Origin: Leisingera sp. ANG-Vp
GTDB lineage: Bacteria; Pseudomonadota; Alphaproteobacteria; Rhodobacterales; Rhodobacteraceae
Direction: 5' to 3'
DNA length: 64,000 bases
NCBI RefSeq assembly: GCF_000813725.1
Contig: NZ_JWLD01000020.1
Coordinates: 1-64,000 of the forward strand
Part shown: positions 1 through 8,183 of the stretch, piece after piece
Numbering within the stretch: position 1 is the stretch's first letter
Layout of the letters: every line of letters begins with the position of its first letter
The notes under the pieces: generated by a model
Database searches by the model: none
What the model saw: only the letters and a program-made list of their open reading frames with translations
What the model was told of the DNA's origin: nothing
Program-made: the position numbers and the translations under genes

Positions 1-174
1 GGTCTCGGTCTCGGTCTCGGAAACCGGGGACTCCATATCGTCGGATGCGTCAACCGCCTCTTCAGCAGCGTCCGCAGTCACGTCTTGTTCTGAAGTCTCT
101 GCAACATCTTCTGCCGGCTGGGTCTCACCGGGGCCGGGCTCAATCACGTCTTCCGGATTTTTCTTGTCAGCCAC
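1..174 (-). CDS. Mitofilin-like / acidic N-terminal fragment (partial, runs off left edge)
   Basis: Only the first 58 codons are in the window. They read from a GTG start with a purine-rich ribosome binding site (GAGGGGGGAAG) about 5 bases upstream. The peptide is acidic and rich in Glu, Pro, Thr and Asp, opening with ADKKNPEDVIEPGPGE, and has no membrane segment yet. It lies 53 bp downstream of hemD on the same strand. In Rhodobacterales the gene after hemD usually encodes a mitofilin-like inner-membrane protein with such a disordered N-terminus, so that is my inference. The last visible codons are a tandem GAGACC (Glu-Thr) repeat at the window edge. The identity rests on position and composition only. 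Confidence 0.6.
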   Translation of the reverse strand, partial: MADKKNPEDVIEPGPGETQPAEDVAETSEQDVTADAAEEAVDASDDMESPVSETETET

Positions 175-227
175 GCCGGCTTCCCCCCTCGATTCCTAAA
201 AATACATTCTTTCGAACACACTGGACA

Positions 228-953
228 CTACTCTGCGCGATCCTTGCCCTCAAGCCGGGATAGCTGCGCTGCGGCATCAAGGACGGCCTCGCCCATAGCC
301 TGAGCATCCGGAGCCCTACTTACGCGCAACGTCTTGCATTTCAAGCCTTTCAGAGGGCCAGCCACCGCCTGGCTCAGCGCAATCAGATGCAAATTCGCCC
401 CGTCCCCGCACAGATTGGCAAAATGGCGCGCAGTTCTGGGAGAGAAAAGCGGCACGATCACGTCATTTTGCGCAGCGATTGCCGCTTGTGCTTCTTCAGG
501 CAGCGGCAGCAGCACCTGATCGTAAACAACCTGTTCGCGGCAGATCAGTCCGGCATCCGTCAAACGCTGTGCGATTTCCCCCCGCGCATGCGCTCCGCGA
601 AGATGCAGCAGCGGCGCCTCTGGGCATTGTGAAGCCAGTGCTGCCACCAGTTCATCCGCGCAGGTTCCGAGGCAGGATGCCTCCCAGCCCTCCGCCGCCG
701 CGGCCTTGGCGGTGCGCTGCCCCACGCAAAAAGCAGGCAGGCGGGCAGCGGTTTCACGTGAAGCGGCCGCGACCCCGTTTGCAGAAGTGAAAATCACGGC
801 CTCGGCGTCCCTGAGCAATACGGGCGCATTTGCCGGGCGGATTTCGATCAGCGGCGCATAAATCACCTGCATATCCGCGCACTCCGCATCCGGCAGCCCG
901 GCCACGAAGCTCTCTGCCGCCGCCAGCGGGCGTGTCATCAGCAAAGCGGCCAT
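228..953 (-). CDS. hemD: Uroporphyrinogen-III synthase
   Basis: HemD cyclises hydroxymethylbilane to uroporphyrinogen III, the branch point to haem and sirohaem/B12, in the cytoplasm. The 241-residue product has the usual family length. It opens with the typical ALLMTRPLAAAESF segment and has the two-lobed HemD pattern, including IFTSANGVAAA near residue 65 and a conserved PLFSPRTARHF stretch near residue 175. I chose the ATG at 953, preceded by a GGGAG ribosome binding site; a second ATG five codons in is possible. The gene is divergent from tsaD and followed by a mitofilin-like gene. The open frame extends far upstream into tsaD antisense sequence, which I regard as non-coding. Confidence 0.93.
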   Translation of the reverse strand: MAALLMTRPLAAAESFVAGLPDAECADMQVIYAPLIEIRPANAPVLLRDAEAVIFTSANGVAAASRETAARLPAFCVGQRTAKAAAAEGWEASCLGTCADELVAALASQCPEAPLLHLRGAHARGEIAQRLTDAGLICREQVVYDQVLLPLPEEAQAAIAAQNDVIVPLFSPRTARHFANLCGDGANLHLIALSQAVAGPLKGLKCKTLRVSRAPDAQAMGEAVLDAAAQLSRLEGKDRAE

Positions 954-1027
954 CGCAGGGCTCCCGGGATTGTTTGCAGGCAGCTTAGGTGGTAGCCCCG
1001 GCTGCAATTCGATGCAACGGTAAGGCC

Positions 1028-2125
1028 ATGACAAAGACCCTGACCATTCTGGGGCTGGAGAGCAGCTGCGACGACACCGCCGCCGCCGTGGTGCGGCAGT
1101 CAGAGGACGCGGCACCTGAAGTTCTGTCTTCGATCGTGTTCGGCCAGACCGAACTGCACAGCGCCTATGGCGGCGTGGTGCCCGAGATCGCCGCGCGCGC
1201 CCATGCCGAAAAGCTGGACCTCTGCGTCCGCGATGCGCTGGCCGAGGCCGGGCTGACACTGAAGGACATGGATGCGGTTGCAGTGACAGCCGGTCCCGGC
1301 CTGATCGGCGGCGTAATGTCCGGCGTGATGTGCGCCAAGGGGATCGCGGCTGCCACCGGCCTGCCGCTGGTGGGCGTGAACCATCTGGCGGGCCATGCGC
1401 TGACACCGCGGCTGACGGATGGTATCGCCTATCCCTACCTGATGCTGCTGGTCTCCGGCGGCCATTGCCAGTACCTGCTGGCGCGAGGGCCGGAGGATTT
1501 CACGCGGCTCGGCGGCACCATCGACGACGCGCCCGGCGAGGCGTTCGACAAGACTGCCCGCCTTTTAGGCCTGCCGCAGCCCGGCGGACCCTCGGTCCAG
1601 GCTGAGGCCGAAGGCGGCGACCCCAAACGCTTCCGCTTCCCGCGGCCCCTGCTGGACCGGCCGGATTGCAACCTGTCATTCTCGGGCCTGAAAACCGCGC
1701 TGATGCGGATGCGGGATCAGATCGTGGCAGAGAAAGGCGGCCTCACCCGCCAGGACCGCGCCGACCTCTGTGCCGGTTTCCAGGCGGCTGTGGTGGATAC
1801 GCTGGCCGAGAAAACCCGCCGCGCGATCCGCCTTTACATGGAAGAACAGCCGGCGCAGCCAACCGTCGCCGTGGCTGGCGGTGTTGCGGCAAATACCGCC
1901 ATTCGCGCCGCGTTAGAGACTGTTTGTGCTGAAGCTGGCGCTGCCTTTACCGCGCCGCCGCTGCGGCTTTGCACGGACAATGCCGCGATGATCGCCTATG
2001 CGGGCCTCGAGCGGTTCAAGGCGGGTGCGCGCGACGGGCTGGACCTGACCGCCCGCCCGCGCTGGCCGCTGGACCAAAGCAGCCCGGCACTGATCGGATC
2101 CGGCCGCAAGGGAGCCAAGGCATGA
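1028..2125 (+). CDS. tsaD: tRNA N6-adenosine threonylcarbamoyltransferase
   Basis: TsaD transfers the threonylcarbamoyl group to A37 of ANN-decoding tRNAs, working with TsaB, TsaE and TsaC. The 365-residue protein starts [14 protein letters not shown] and carries the metal-binding HLAGH motif near residue 113, the VSGGHCQYL strand and the C-terminal [11 protein letters not shown] and [12 protein letters not shown] motifs of the ASKHA fold. The ATG at 1028 matches the family start; an upstream in-frame ATG at 989 would extend into the hemD promoter region. It is the first gene of an operon and overlaps gpsA by four bases (ATGA). Its partner tsaE lies further along at 12.6 kb. Confidence 0.97.
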   Translation: MTKTLTILGLESSCDDTAAAVVRQSEDAAPEVLSSIVFGQTELHSAYGGVVPEIAARAHAEKLDLCVRDALAEAGLTLKDMDAVAVTAGPGLIGGVMSGVMCAKGIAAATGLPLVGVNHLAGHALTPRLTDGIAYPYLMLLVSGGHCQYLLARGPEDFTRLGGTIDDAPGEAFDKTARLLGLPQPGGPSVQAEAEGGDPKRFRFPRPLLDRPDCNLSFSGLKTALMRMRDQIVAEKGGLTRQDRADLCAGFQAAVVDTLAEKTRRAIRLYMEEQPAQPTVAVAGGVAANTAIRAALETVCAEAGAAFTAPPLRLCTDNAAMIAYAGLERFKAGARDGLDLTARPRWPLDQSSPALIGSGRKGAKA

Positions 2126-3084
2126 GCATTTCTGTACTGGGATCAGGCGCGTTCGGCACCGCTTTGGCCATCTCTCTGGCCGGCAACGGGCCGATGACCC
2201 TCTGGGCCCGCAACGCCATGAAGGCGCAGTCGATGCAGGACAGCCGCCGCAACGGCACCCGCCTGCCCGGCGTGGCGCTGCCGGAGAATCTGTCGATCAC
2301 TGCAGATATTGCGCAGGCCTGCGCATCTGACGTGCTGCTGCTGGCGGTGCCGATGCAGACTCTGCGCGAGGTTCTGGAAGAGCATCAGGCACATATGGGC
2401 AGCAAGACGCTTGTTGCCTGCTGCAAGGGGATCGAGCTGGACTCTGGCCTGGGTCCGGTTGCCGTCATCCAGGAAGCCCTGCCGGAAGCAGACGCCGCCC
2501 TGCTGACCGGTCCGAGCTTTGCGGCCGACATTGCCCGCGGGCTGCCGACCGCCCTGACCCTTGCCTGCGGCGACGCAGAGCAATGCAAGGTGCTGCAGGA
2601 GCAGCTGACCACCGCCAACCTGCGTCTTTACCGCACAACGGACACTGCCGGCGCCGAGATCGGCGGCGCGCTGAAGAACGTCATGGCGATTGCCTGCGGC
2701 GCTGTCATCGGTGCGGGCCTTGGCGACAGCGCCCGCGCCGCCTTGATGACCCGCGGCTATGCCGAGATGCAGAGGATGGCGCTGGCCTGCGGCGCCAAGG
2801 CGGAAACGTTGGCCGGGCTTTCCGGTTTCGGAGACCTCACGCTCACCTGCAGCTCCGACCTCTCCCGCAACTACCGTCTGGGTCTTTCCATCGGCCGCGG
2901 CGAGGAATTTGATTCCAGCATTACGGTCGAAGGCGCCGCCACCGCGCGGGCCGTTGCAGCGCAGGCCCAGCGGATGGGATTGGACATGCCGATCACACTC
3001 ACGGTAACCAATTTGCTCGATCAGCGCTTGACGATCAGCGAGGCAGCGGCACATTTGCTTAAAAGACCATTAAAAGAGGAATAA
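2122..3084 (+). CDS. gpsA: Glycerol-3-phosphate dehydrogenase [NAD(P)+]
   Basis: GpsA reduces dihydroxyacetone phosphate to sn-glycerol 3-phosphate, the backbone for phospholipids. The 320-residue protein has the N-terminal Rossmann motif ([14 protein letters not shown]), the CKGIELDSG loop, [10 protein letters not shown], and the catalytic-domain segment [13 protein letters not shown] containing the conserved Lys. The C-terminal domain has [20 protein letters not shown]. The ATG at 2122 overlaps the tsaD stop codon, which supports this start and translational coupling. The longer frame from 1969 is an overlap with tsaD and is not used. Confidence 0.97.
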   Translation: MSISVLGSGAFGTALAISLAGNGPMTLWARNAMKAQSMQDSRRNGTRLPGVALPENLSITADIAQACASDVLLLAVPMQTLREVLEEHQAHMGSKTLVACCKGIELDSGLGPVAVIQEALPEADAALLTGPSFAADIARGLPTALTLACGDAEQCKVLQEQLTTANLRLYRTTDTAGAEIGGALKNVMAIACGAVIGAGLGDSARAALMTRGYAEMQRMALACGAKAETLAGLSGFGDLTLTCSSDLSRNYRLGLSIGRGEEFDSSITVEGAATARAVAAQAQRMGLDMPITLTVTNLLDQRLTISEAAAHLLKRPLKEE

Positions 3085-3085
3085 A

Positions 3086-3358
3086 ATGCTCATCGCATTG
3101 ATTGCCCGCGACAAACCCGGCGCCCTGCAGACCCGTCTCGACAACCGCGACGCGCATCTGGCCTATATCAACGACACCGGTGTTGTGGCACAGGCCGGCC
3201 CGCTGCTGGATCAGGATGGCAATATGGCCGGCTCTCTGGTTATTCTGGACGTCGAAGACATGGCAGCCGGCCAGGCCTGGGCGGACAACGATCCCTACAA
3301 CAAGGCAGGCCTGTTTGAAGCTGTCGAACTGATCACCTGGAAAAAGGTCATCGGCTGA
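3086..3358 (+). CDS. YciI family protein
   Basis: This 90-residue protein belongs to the YciI-like alpha/beta ferredoxin-fold family, recognised by the N-terminal LIALIARDKPGALQTRL, the HLAYI segment with its conserved His, and the C-terminal DPYNKAGLFEAVELITWKKV. The His-Asp pair of the family has been proposed as catalytic, but no substrate is established for most members. It follows gpsA with one base between stop and start, and its stop shares an A with the start of the EVE gene. The unit tsaD-gpsA-YciI-EVE looks like one transcript. Function is unknown. Confidence 0.9.
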   Translation: MLIALIARDKPGALQTRLDNRDAHLAYINDTGVVAQAGPLLDQDGNMAGSLVILDVEDMAAGQAWADNDPYNKAGLFEAVELITWKKVIG

Positions 3359-3780
3359 TGCGTTACTGGCTGTTCAAATCCGAACCCTCCACCTGGAGCT
3401 GGGACAACCAGGTCTCCAAAGGCGAAGACGGTGAAGAATGGGACGGCGTGCGCAACTACCAGGCGCGCAATTTCATGCGCGAGATGAAAATCGGCGATCG
3501 CGGTTTTTTCTATCACTCGCAGAAGGAAAAATCCGTGGTCGGCATCGTCGAGGTCTGCGCCGAGGCGCATCCCGACAGCACCACCGAAGACGCGCGCTGG
3601 GAATGCGTGGACATCAAGGCGGTGCGCCCCTTTGCCAAGCCAGTCACCCTGGACCAGATCAAGGGTGACCCGCGGCTGGAAGAGATGGTGCTGGTCAAAA
3701 ACTCCCGCCTGTCAGTGCAACCGGTGAGCGAAGCCGAATGGACCGCCATCTGTGCGCTGGGGGAGACAGATCCCGGCTGA
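3358..3780 (+). CDS. EVE domain-containing protein
   Basis: A single EVE domain (formerly DUF55) makes up this 140-residue protein, with the hallmark start MRYWLFKSEPSTWSW, followed by WDGVRNYQARNFM and GDRGFFYHS. EVE domains have a PUA-like fold related to YTH and are thought to bind modified bases in RNA or DNA. Its tight coupling (TGATG) to YciI and the tsaD operon would fit a role near RNA modification, but that is inference. Confidence 0.93.
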   Translation: MRYWLFKSEPSTWSWDNQVSKGEDGEEWDGVRNYQARNFMREMKIGDRGFFYHSQKEKSVVGIVEVCAEAHPDSTTEDARWECVDIKAVRPFAKPVTLDQIKGDPRLEEMVLVKNSRLSVQPVSEAEWTAICALGETDPG

Positions 3781-3825
3781 TCTGCCAAGCTGCTCTCCAC
3801 AGGCAGAAAAATCAGGGAGAGCATC

Positions 3826-4221
3826 ATGGAACTTGTAAGTGTGATTGCGGCAGCGGCGGCTGCCTTTGTGCTGGGCGCAGTTTATTACGGTGCCTTGGCC
3901 AAGCCCTGGGTCGAGGCCGCGGGGGTGGAATGCGATGAGACCGGCAAGCCGAAGGGCGGCCAGAGCCCGGCGATCTTTGCCATGGCCTTTGTTCTGCAGC
4001 TGATCGTCGTTGGCATGATGCGCCATGTATTCACCCTGTCGGGCATTGATTCCCTGGGCGCGGGCCTGGTCGGCGGTGCCGGTGTCGGGCTGTTTTTCAT
4101 CAGCCCCTGGATCGCGCTGAACAACATGTATGGGATGCGGCCGGTGAAACTGACGCTGATCGACGGCGGCTATGCCACGCTGGCCTGCGCTGCTGCCGGC
4201 GCGGTCCTGGGGCTGTTCTGA
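3826..4221 (+). CDS. DUF1761 family membrane protein
   Basis: This small hydrophobic protein of 131 residues has four predicted membrane segments (near residues 3-22, 48-66, 75-96 and 112-131). The segment AAFVLGAVYYGALAKPW near the start is typical of DUF1761 proteins. No function is known for the family. A ribosome binding site AGGGAG lies about 8 bases upstream. It is separated by 45 bp from the EVE gene and may share its transcript. A long perfect inverted repeat follows the stop. Confidence 0.82.
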   Translation: MELVSVIAAAAAAFVLGAVYYGALAKPWVEAAGVECDETGKPKGGQSPAIFAMAFVLQLIVVGMMRHVFTLSGIDSLGAGLVGGAGVGLFFISPWIALNNMYGMRPVKLTLIDGGYATLACAAAGAVLGLF

Positions 4222-4243
4222 TACCGCTGCGTCTAAATTGAAA

Positions 4244-4279
4244 AAGGGAAGGTCTTGGGGACAAACAAGACCTTCCCTT
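4244..4279. terminator. Perfect 14-bp inverted repeat, probable terminator
   Basis: The arms 4244-4257 and 4266-4279 are exactly complementary with an 8-nt loop. It sits 22 bp after the DUF1761 stop. On the plus strand no T-run follows. On the minus strand the stem runs into TTTTTC, so the better intrinsic terminator faces left, although no minus-strand gene is obvious upstream of it. Confidence 0.6.
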
Positions 4280-4440
4280 CCACCCCGCGTGCTCCATATC
4301 CACCACACGCGTATGAAAATCTGTGTCTTGGCCGTCCTGACCGTGACATCAGGTATAGGCTGCCCGGCCCCGATTCCGCAAAGCAATAACCCGGACAATG
4401 CGAGACAAATGGGAATGGCCGCTTAAGCCGCGGACCGGAC

Positions 4441-4478
4441 TTGACAGGCAGCTCTTTTATTTAACAGTATTGTTAAAT
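4441..4478 (+). promoter_or_regulatory. Putative promoter with palindromic operator for the DUF899 gene
   Basis: A perfect inverted repeat, ATTTAACA-GTAT-TGTTAAAT, spans 4459-4478, 30 bp before the start codon of the thioredoxin-like gene. A TTGACA element lies at 4441-4446, and a weak -10-like CAGTAT at 4465-4470 falls inside the palindrome. The form is that of an operator for a dimeric repressor of the ArsR, TetR or MarR type. No regulator gene is adjacent. The promoter part is inference; the palindrome is seen directly. Confidence 0.5.
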
Positions 4479-4507
4479 ATAGATCAGCCAGCCAGGAAAG
4501 GCACATC

Positions 4508-5155
4508 ATGCCTGTAAGCCTCCCCAACGAAAGCGCTGCCTACCGGGCGGCCCGCAACGAACTGCTGAAAGCCGAGCTTGCGCTCAGGGCGCAGACGGAA
4601 GAAGTCGCCGCCCTGCGCCGCGCTCTGCCGGAAGGCGGGCTGGTTGCACAAGACTACAGCTTCCGCAGCACCAGCGGGGCTGAGGTCTCCATGCAGGACC
4701 TGTTCGGCGGCCACAGCACCCTCGCCATCTATTCGCTGATGTACGGATCGCAGGCCAAGGCCGCCTGCCCGATGTGCGCTGCCTTCCTGGACGGCTGGCG
4801 CGGGCAGGTTTCCCACGCGCAAGAGCGGATGGCGTTTGCCGTTGTCGCGCAATCCTCACCGGAGCGGCTAACGGCGCTGCAGGAGGACAAAGGCTGGCAG
4901 GCGCTGCCGCTCTATTCTGCTGAGGGCACCAGCTATCAGCAGGACTACCTGGCTGAGAATGACACCGGCGCGCAGCTGCCGATGCTGCATGTCTTTACCC
5001 GCACAGGGGACAGCATCCGGCATTTCTGGGGGTCCGAGATGTTCTTTGAGCCCAGCCCCTGGCAGCCCCGCCACATCGATGCGCTGTGGCCACTCTGGAG
5101 CTTGTTTGACCTGACACCCGAAGGCCGCGGCAGCCATATGCCAAACCAGCGCTGA
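4508..5155 (+). CDS. DUF899 family thioredoxin-like protein
   Basis: The 215-residue protein has an N-terminal helical region (residues 1-50) and a thioredoxin/AhpC-like fold with the motif ACPMCAAFLDG near residue 96, a possible redox CxxC. The FFWG-like segment HFWGSEMFFEP near residue 176 is characteristic of DUF899 (AhpC-like) proteins. No substrate is known for the family. It is monocistronic, with a palindromic operator upstream and GC-rich hairpins downstream, so it looks individually regulated, perhaps by a stress-sensing repressor; that is inference. Confidence 0.85.
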   Translation: MPVSLPNESAAYRAARNELLKAELALRAQTEEVAALRRALPEGGLVAQDYSFRSTSGAEVSMQDLFGGHSTLAIYSLMYGSQAKAACPMCAAFLDGWRGQVSHAQERMAFAVVAQSSPERLTALQEDKGWQALPLYSAEGTSYQQDYLAENDTGAQLPMLHVFTRTGDSIRHFWGSEMFFEPSPWQPRHIDALWPLWSLFDLTPEGRGSHMPNQR

Positions 5156-5180
5156 GCATTGATCAGCCTGCCCTTCTGAT

Positions 5181-5236
5181 GAGGGCGGCGCCCTCCCGCG
5201 GGGAGGGTCGGGCGCTGCCCGGCAGTGCCGCCGGGC
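5181..5236. repeat. Cluster of GC-rich hairpins after the DUF899 gene
   Basis: Three stems can be drawn: 5181-5186 with 5190-5195, 5191-5197 with 5201-5207 (these two share bases and exclude each other), and 5217-5223 with 5230-5236. No T-run follows, so this may be a Rho-independent terminator of poor quality or a dispersed GC-rich repeat like those common between Rhodobacterales genes. Confidence 0.5.
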
Positions 5237-5261
5237 GGATCGTTGTTGTCGAGATGATTTG

Positions 5262-5298
5262 ACAAAAGAAAAGCGCCGCCGGATTGCTACAGCGGCGC
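5262..5298 (-). terminator. Intrinsic terminator of ahcY
   Basis: On the minus strand the stem GCGCCGC/GCGGCGC (5292-5298 with 5273-5279) is followed by TTTTCTTTT, 22 bp beyond the ahcY stop codon. This is a classical terminator layout. Confidence 0.85.
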
Positions 5299-5320
5299 CT
5301 ATTCTTCCAAGCGGAACCGC

Positions 5321-6709
5321 TTAGTAGCGGTAGTGCTCCGGCTTGAACGGGCCTTCCGGCTTCACGCCGATGTAGGCAGCCTGCTCAGAGCTCAGTTGGG
5401 TCAGTTTGACGCCGATACGGCCCAGGTGCAGGCGGGCGACTTTCTCGTCCAGATGCTTGGGCAGGATGTAGACGTCGTTTTCGTAGTTGTCGCCGCGGGT
5501 CCACAGTTCGATCTGCGCCAGCACCTGGTTGGTGAAGGAAGCGGACATCACGAACGACGGGTGGCCGGTGGCGTTGCCGAGGTTCAGCAGACGGCCTTCG
5601 GACAGCAGGATGATGCGGCTGCCCGAGGGCATCTCGATCATGTCCACCTGGTCCTTGATGTTGGTCCACTTGTGGTTCTTCAGCGCCGCGACCTGGATTT
5701 CATTGTCGAAGTGGCCGATGTTGCCGACGATCGCCATGTCCTTCATCTCGCGCATGTGCTCGATGCGGATCACGTCCTTGTTGCCGGTGGTGGTGATGAA
5801 CACGTCGGCGGTTGCGACTTCATCTTCCAGCAGGGTGACCTCAAAGCCGTCCATGGCGGCCTGCAGGGCGCAGATCGGGTCGGCTTCGGTCACTTTCACC
5901 CGGGCGCCGGCGCCGCGCAGCGAGGCAGCCGAGCCTTTGCCCACGTCGCCATAGCCGCACACCACAGCGACCTTGCCGGCCATCATGGTGTCGGTGGCGC
6001 GGCGGATGCCGTCGACCAGCGATTCCTTGCAGCCGTATTTGTTGTCGAACTTCGACTTGGTGACCGAGTCATTGACGTTGATCGCCGGGAACGGCAGCTG
6101 GCCGTTCTTCTGCAGATCATAAAGGCGGTGCACGCCGGTGGTGGTTTCCTCGGAAACACCCAGGATCGCGTCGCGGGTCTTGGTGAACCAGCCCGGGGAA
6201 GCCTCCATGCGTTTCTGGATCTGTGCCTTGATAACCGCTTCTTCCTCAGACTGCGGCACCGGGATGATCTCTTCGCCTGCTTCGGCACGGGCACCCAGCA
6301 GCACATAAAGGGTGGCGTCACCGCCATCGTCGAGGATCAGGTTGGCGCCTTCCGGGAACATGAAGGATTTATCCAGATAGTCCCAATGCTCTTCCAAGGT
6401 CTGGCCCTTGATCGCAAAGACCGGAATGCCGGCTTCGGCAATTGCCGCGGCAGCGTGGTCCTGGGTTGAGAAGATGTTGCACGACGCCCAGCGCACATCT
6501 GCGCCCAGCGCCACCAGCGTTTCAATCAGAACCGCGGTCTGGATGGTCATATGCAGCGAGCCGACGATGCGGGCGCCTTTCAGCGGTTTGCTTTCACCGT
6601 ACTCCTCGCGCAGTGCCATCAGGCCCGGCATCTCGGTTTCAGCGATATCCAGCTCTTTGCGGCCAAAGCCTGCCAGCGCGATGTCTTTGACGATATAATC
6701 CCCGGCCAT
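5321..6709 (-). CDS. ahcY: Adenosylhomocysteinase (SAH hydrolase)
   Basis: AhcY hydrolyses S-adenosylhomocysteine to adenosine and homocysteine with bound NAD+, clearing the product inhibitor of methyltransferases. The 462-residue protein has the family N-terminus [16 protein letters not shown], the substrate segments [14 protein letters not shown] and [14 protein letters not shown], the NAD-binding [23 protein letters not shown], and the C-terminal [13 protein letters not shown], whose Lys and Tyr reach the neighbouring subunit's NAD. I start at the ATG at 6709, which has GGAG 6 bases upstream; the ATG at 6721 would add four residues and destroys that spacing. It lies near regA, as in Rhodobacter. 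Confidence 0.97.
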   Translation of the reverse strand: MAGDYIVKDIALAGFGRKELDIAETEMPGLMALREEYGESKPLKGARIVGSLHMTIQTAVLIETLVALGADVRWASCNIFSTQDHAAAAIAEAGIPVFAIKGQTLEEHWDYLDKSFMFPEGANLILDDGGDATLYVLLGARAEAGEEIIPVPQSEEEAVIKAQIQKRMEASPGWFTKTRDAILGVSEETTTGVHRLYDLQKNGQLPFPAINVNDSVTKSKFDNKYGCKESLVDGIRRATDTMMAGKVAVVCGYGDVGKGSAASLRGAGARVKVTEADPICALQAAMDGFEVTLLEDEVATADVFITTTGNKDVIRIEHMREMKDMAIVGNIGHFDNEIQVAALKNHKWTNIKDQVDMIEMPSGSRIILLSEGRLLNLGNATGHPSFVMSASFTNQVLAQIELWTRGDNYENDVYILPKHLDEKVARLHLGRIGVKLTQLSSEQAAYIGVKPEGPFKPEHYRY

Positions 6710-6740
6710 AGTCTGCTCCATTCCGGTTACACGTTATCTT

Positions 6741-6822
6741 GCCGAAGGCCCTAACACCGGGAGTGTTTAGATTCAACGAAGATACCGGCAACCTGAGAAT
6801 TCAACTCAGGCCGTCTGGACGG
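6741..6822 (-). other. Hairpin-rich leader upstream of ahcY
   Basis: The 150 bp before ahcY contain several short perfect stems: 6811-6822 (CCGTC/GACGG), 6792-6797 with 6805-6810 (CCTGAG/CTCAGG), 6754-6757 with 6763-6766, and 6741-6743 with 6747-6749. The region may be a structured 5' leader or the terminator of the upstream minus-strand gene. I could not fit a known SAH or SAM riboswitch to it by eye. Confidence 0.35.
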
Positions 6823-6859
6823 TTCAGGCTGTTGGGGGAGCCCGCCTGGGCGGCCAAGC

Positions 6860-7174
6860 TCAGCTTGGCGTGCCCGGGACTTTCTTTACTTCCTTAACCT
6901 GGAAGAATGAGGAACCGGTTGCCACAACGCAGCTGATTCCGTTTGCATGTGTCACCAGAACAGTGAAGGTTCCGGTTTCATCCGACGACCAGACCTCGAT
7001 CACAGTGGCCTCGGGACGGCTTTTTTGCAGCCCGCCGGCTGTCAGCCGCTCGGAGTATCCGCTTTCCAGCTTGGCGGTCATGACTTCACGGTCGCCGCAG
7101 CTGGCAGCCAGGGCCGGCGGAGCGGTTGCCGCCATGCCGAACAGCAGGGAAAGACCTAACAGACGCTTAAACAT
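6860..7174 (-). CDS. Small secreted protein of unknown function
   Basis: The 104-residue protein starts with a clear Sec signal peptide (FKRLLGLSLLFGMAATAPPALA, predicted cut after ALA at about residue 23). The mature part is about 81 residues and has two Cys (CGDRE and ISCVV) that could form a disulfide. A ribosome binding site GGAGCAAG precedes the ATG. It lies upstream of ahcY on the same strand. I do not recognise a domain; the neighbour gives no clear hint of function. Confidence 0.8.
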   Translation of the reverse strand: MFKRLLGLSLLFGMAATAPPALAASCGDREVMTAKLESGYSERLTAGGLQKSRPEATVIEVWSSDETGTFTVLVTHANGISCVVATGSSFFQVKEVKKVPGTPS

Positions 7175-7430
7175 GACTTGCTCCTTTCGTTCGCATCACG
7201 TTCGCGAAAGGGGCTTGCCTGGGAGGGGCAATGACCCCTGTCGTACTAATAATATGGGGTCGCAACGGGCATTTTTCAAACTCACAACCGGTCACCCTGG
7301 CGTCACACAGGGTAAGGCGGCTGCATCTTTCTGCGCCGCAATTTTGCTGATTTCAGCCTATGGAATCCGGGGCTTGCACGGTATTCTGAGACCTCACGCA
7401 GGCAGAAGCAAAAAATCTGAAAGGCAGCCC

Positions 7431-8021
7431 ATGAAACACCCCCGCGCCTGGCAACGGATGCTTTCTGGCCGCCGCCTGGACCTGCTGGATCCGACGCCGG
7501 TGGATATCGAGATTGAGGACATTGCCCACGGCCTCGCCTTTGTCGCCCGCTGGAACGGGCAGACCCGGGGCGACTTTGCTTATTCAGTCGCTGAGCATTC
7601 GCTGCTGGTTGAGGACATTTTCACCCGGATGCAGCCCAAGGCGCCGGTCAAATGGCGGCTGGCGGCGCTGCTGCACGACGCACCGGAATACGTCATCGGC
7701 GACATGATCTCGCCGGTGAAGGCTGCCGTAGGACCGGGATACGGAGAGCTGGACCTGCGGCTGACCGCGGCAATCCACCTGCGCTTCGGCCTGCCCGCTG
7801 TGCTGCCCAAGACCGTCAAGGCGCAGATCAAACGGGCCGACAAGGTCAGCGCCTGGATGGAGGCGGTGCAGATTGCCGGGTTTTCCGAGAAGGAGGCCAC
7901 CAAGTTCTTCGGCAGGCCAAATGAAGACATCGTCCGCAACCTGGAGATTCATCTGCGCCCGCCTGTTGAGGTACGGCAGGATTTCGTGGCCCGGCATCTT
8001 GAGCTGCTTGAGCTGCTTTAG
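7431..8021 (+). CDS. HD domain phosphohydrolase (YfbR-like)
   Basis: This 196-residue HD-fold metal hydrolase has candidate ligands H33, H56 (SVAEHSLLV), the H82-D83 doublet (LLHDAPEYVIGDM) and a later Asp in KRADKVSAW. The layout matches YfbR-like 5'-deoxynucleotidases and related phosphohydrolases of COG1896, so a nucleotide substrate is likely but unproven. The ATG at 7431 is chosen because the domain starts right after it; the open frame extends upstream to 6870, overlapping the signal-peptide gene on the other strand. It is convergent with regA. Confidence 0.88.
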   Translation: MKHPRAWQRMLSGRRLDLLDPTPVDIEIEDIAHGLAFVARWNGQTRGDFAYSVAEHSLLVEDIFTRMQPKAPVKWRLAALLHDAPEYVIGDMISPVKAAVGPGYGELDLRLTAAIHLRFGLPAVLPKTVKAQIKRADKVSAWMEAVQIAGFSEKEATKFFGRPNEDIVRNLEIHLRPPVEVRQDFVARHLELLELL

Positions 8022-8122
8022 GCGGCCGCTGCCGAACCTGCACATCCGAAATGGCAATGCAAAGGCTGCAGAGACCCGCGGGCGCGCGCAATCGCGCCGC
8101 CCCATGGGAACGGGTCGGCGCG

Positions 8123-8141
8123 GCCCGGCTTGCTGCCGGGC
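8123..8141. terminator. Hairpin between HD gene and regA
   Basis: A perfect 7-bp stem GCCCGGC/GCCGGGC with a 5-nt loop lies between the convergent HD hydrolase and regA genes. There is no T-run, so a terminator role is only suggested by its position. Confidence 0.4.
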
Positions 8142-8183
8142 GAGCCTCATCCGCAAGGCGAAGAGGTCTATTCCGATGTAGCC

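Noticed and set aside
4312-4425. Small open frame MKICVLAVLTVTSGIGC with a lipobox-like end
   Set aside because: No ribosome binding site upstream, an imperfect lipobox and only 37 codons; cannot be supported without conservation or expression data.
5333-6469. Plus-strand open frame (378 codons) across ahcY
   Set aside because: It is a mirror of the ahcY codon bias, with runs of Val, Asp, Gln and His, and has no ribosome binding site.
6722-6859. Possible SAH or SAM-SAH riboswitch upstream of ahcY
   Set aside because: The stems present do not fit the known consensus by eye, and the SAM-SAH class is found before metK; kept as a structured leader only.
7233-7261. Inverted repeat GACCCC/GGGGTC in the gap between the secreted-protein and HD genes
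   Set aside because: Arms are only six bases with a 17-base spacer; this can occur by chance. The rest of the 256-bp gap shows nothing I can name.
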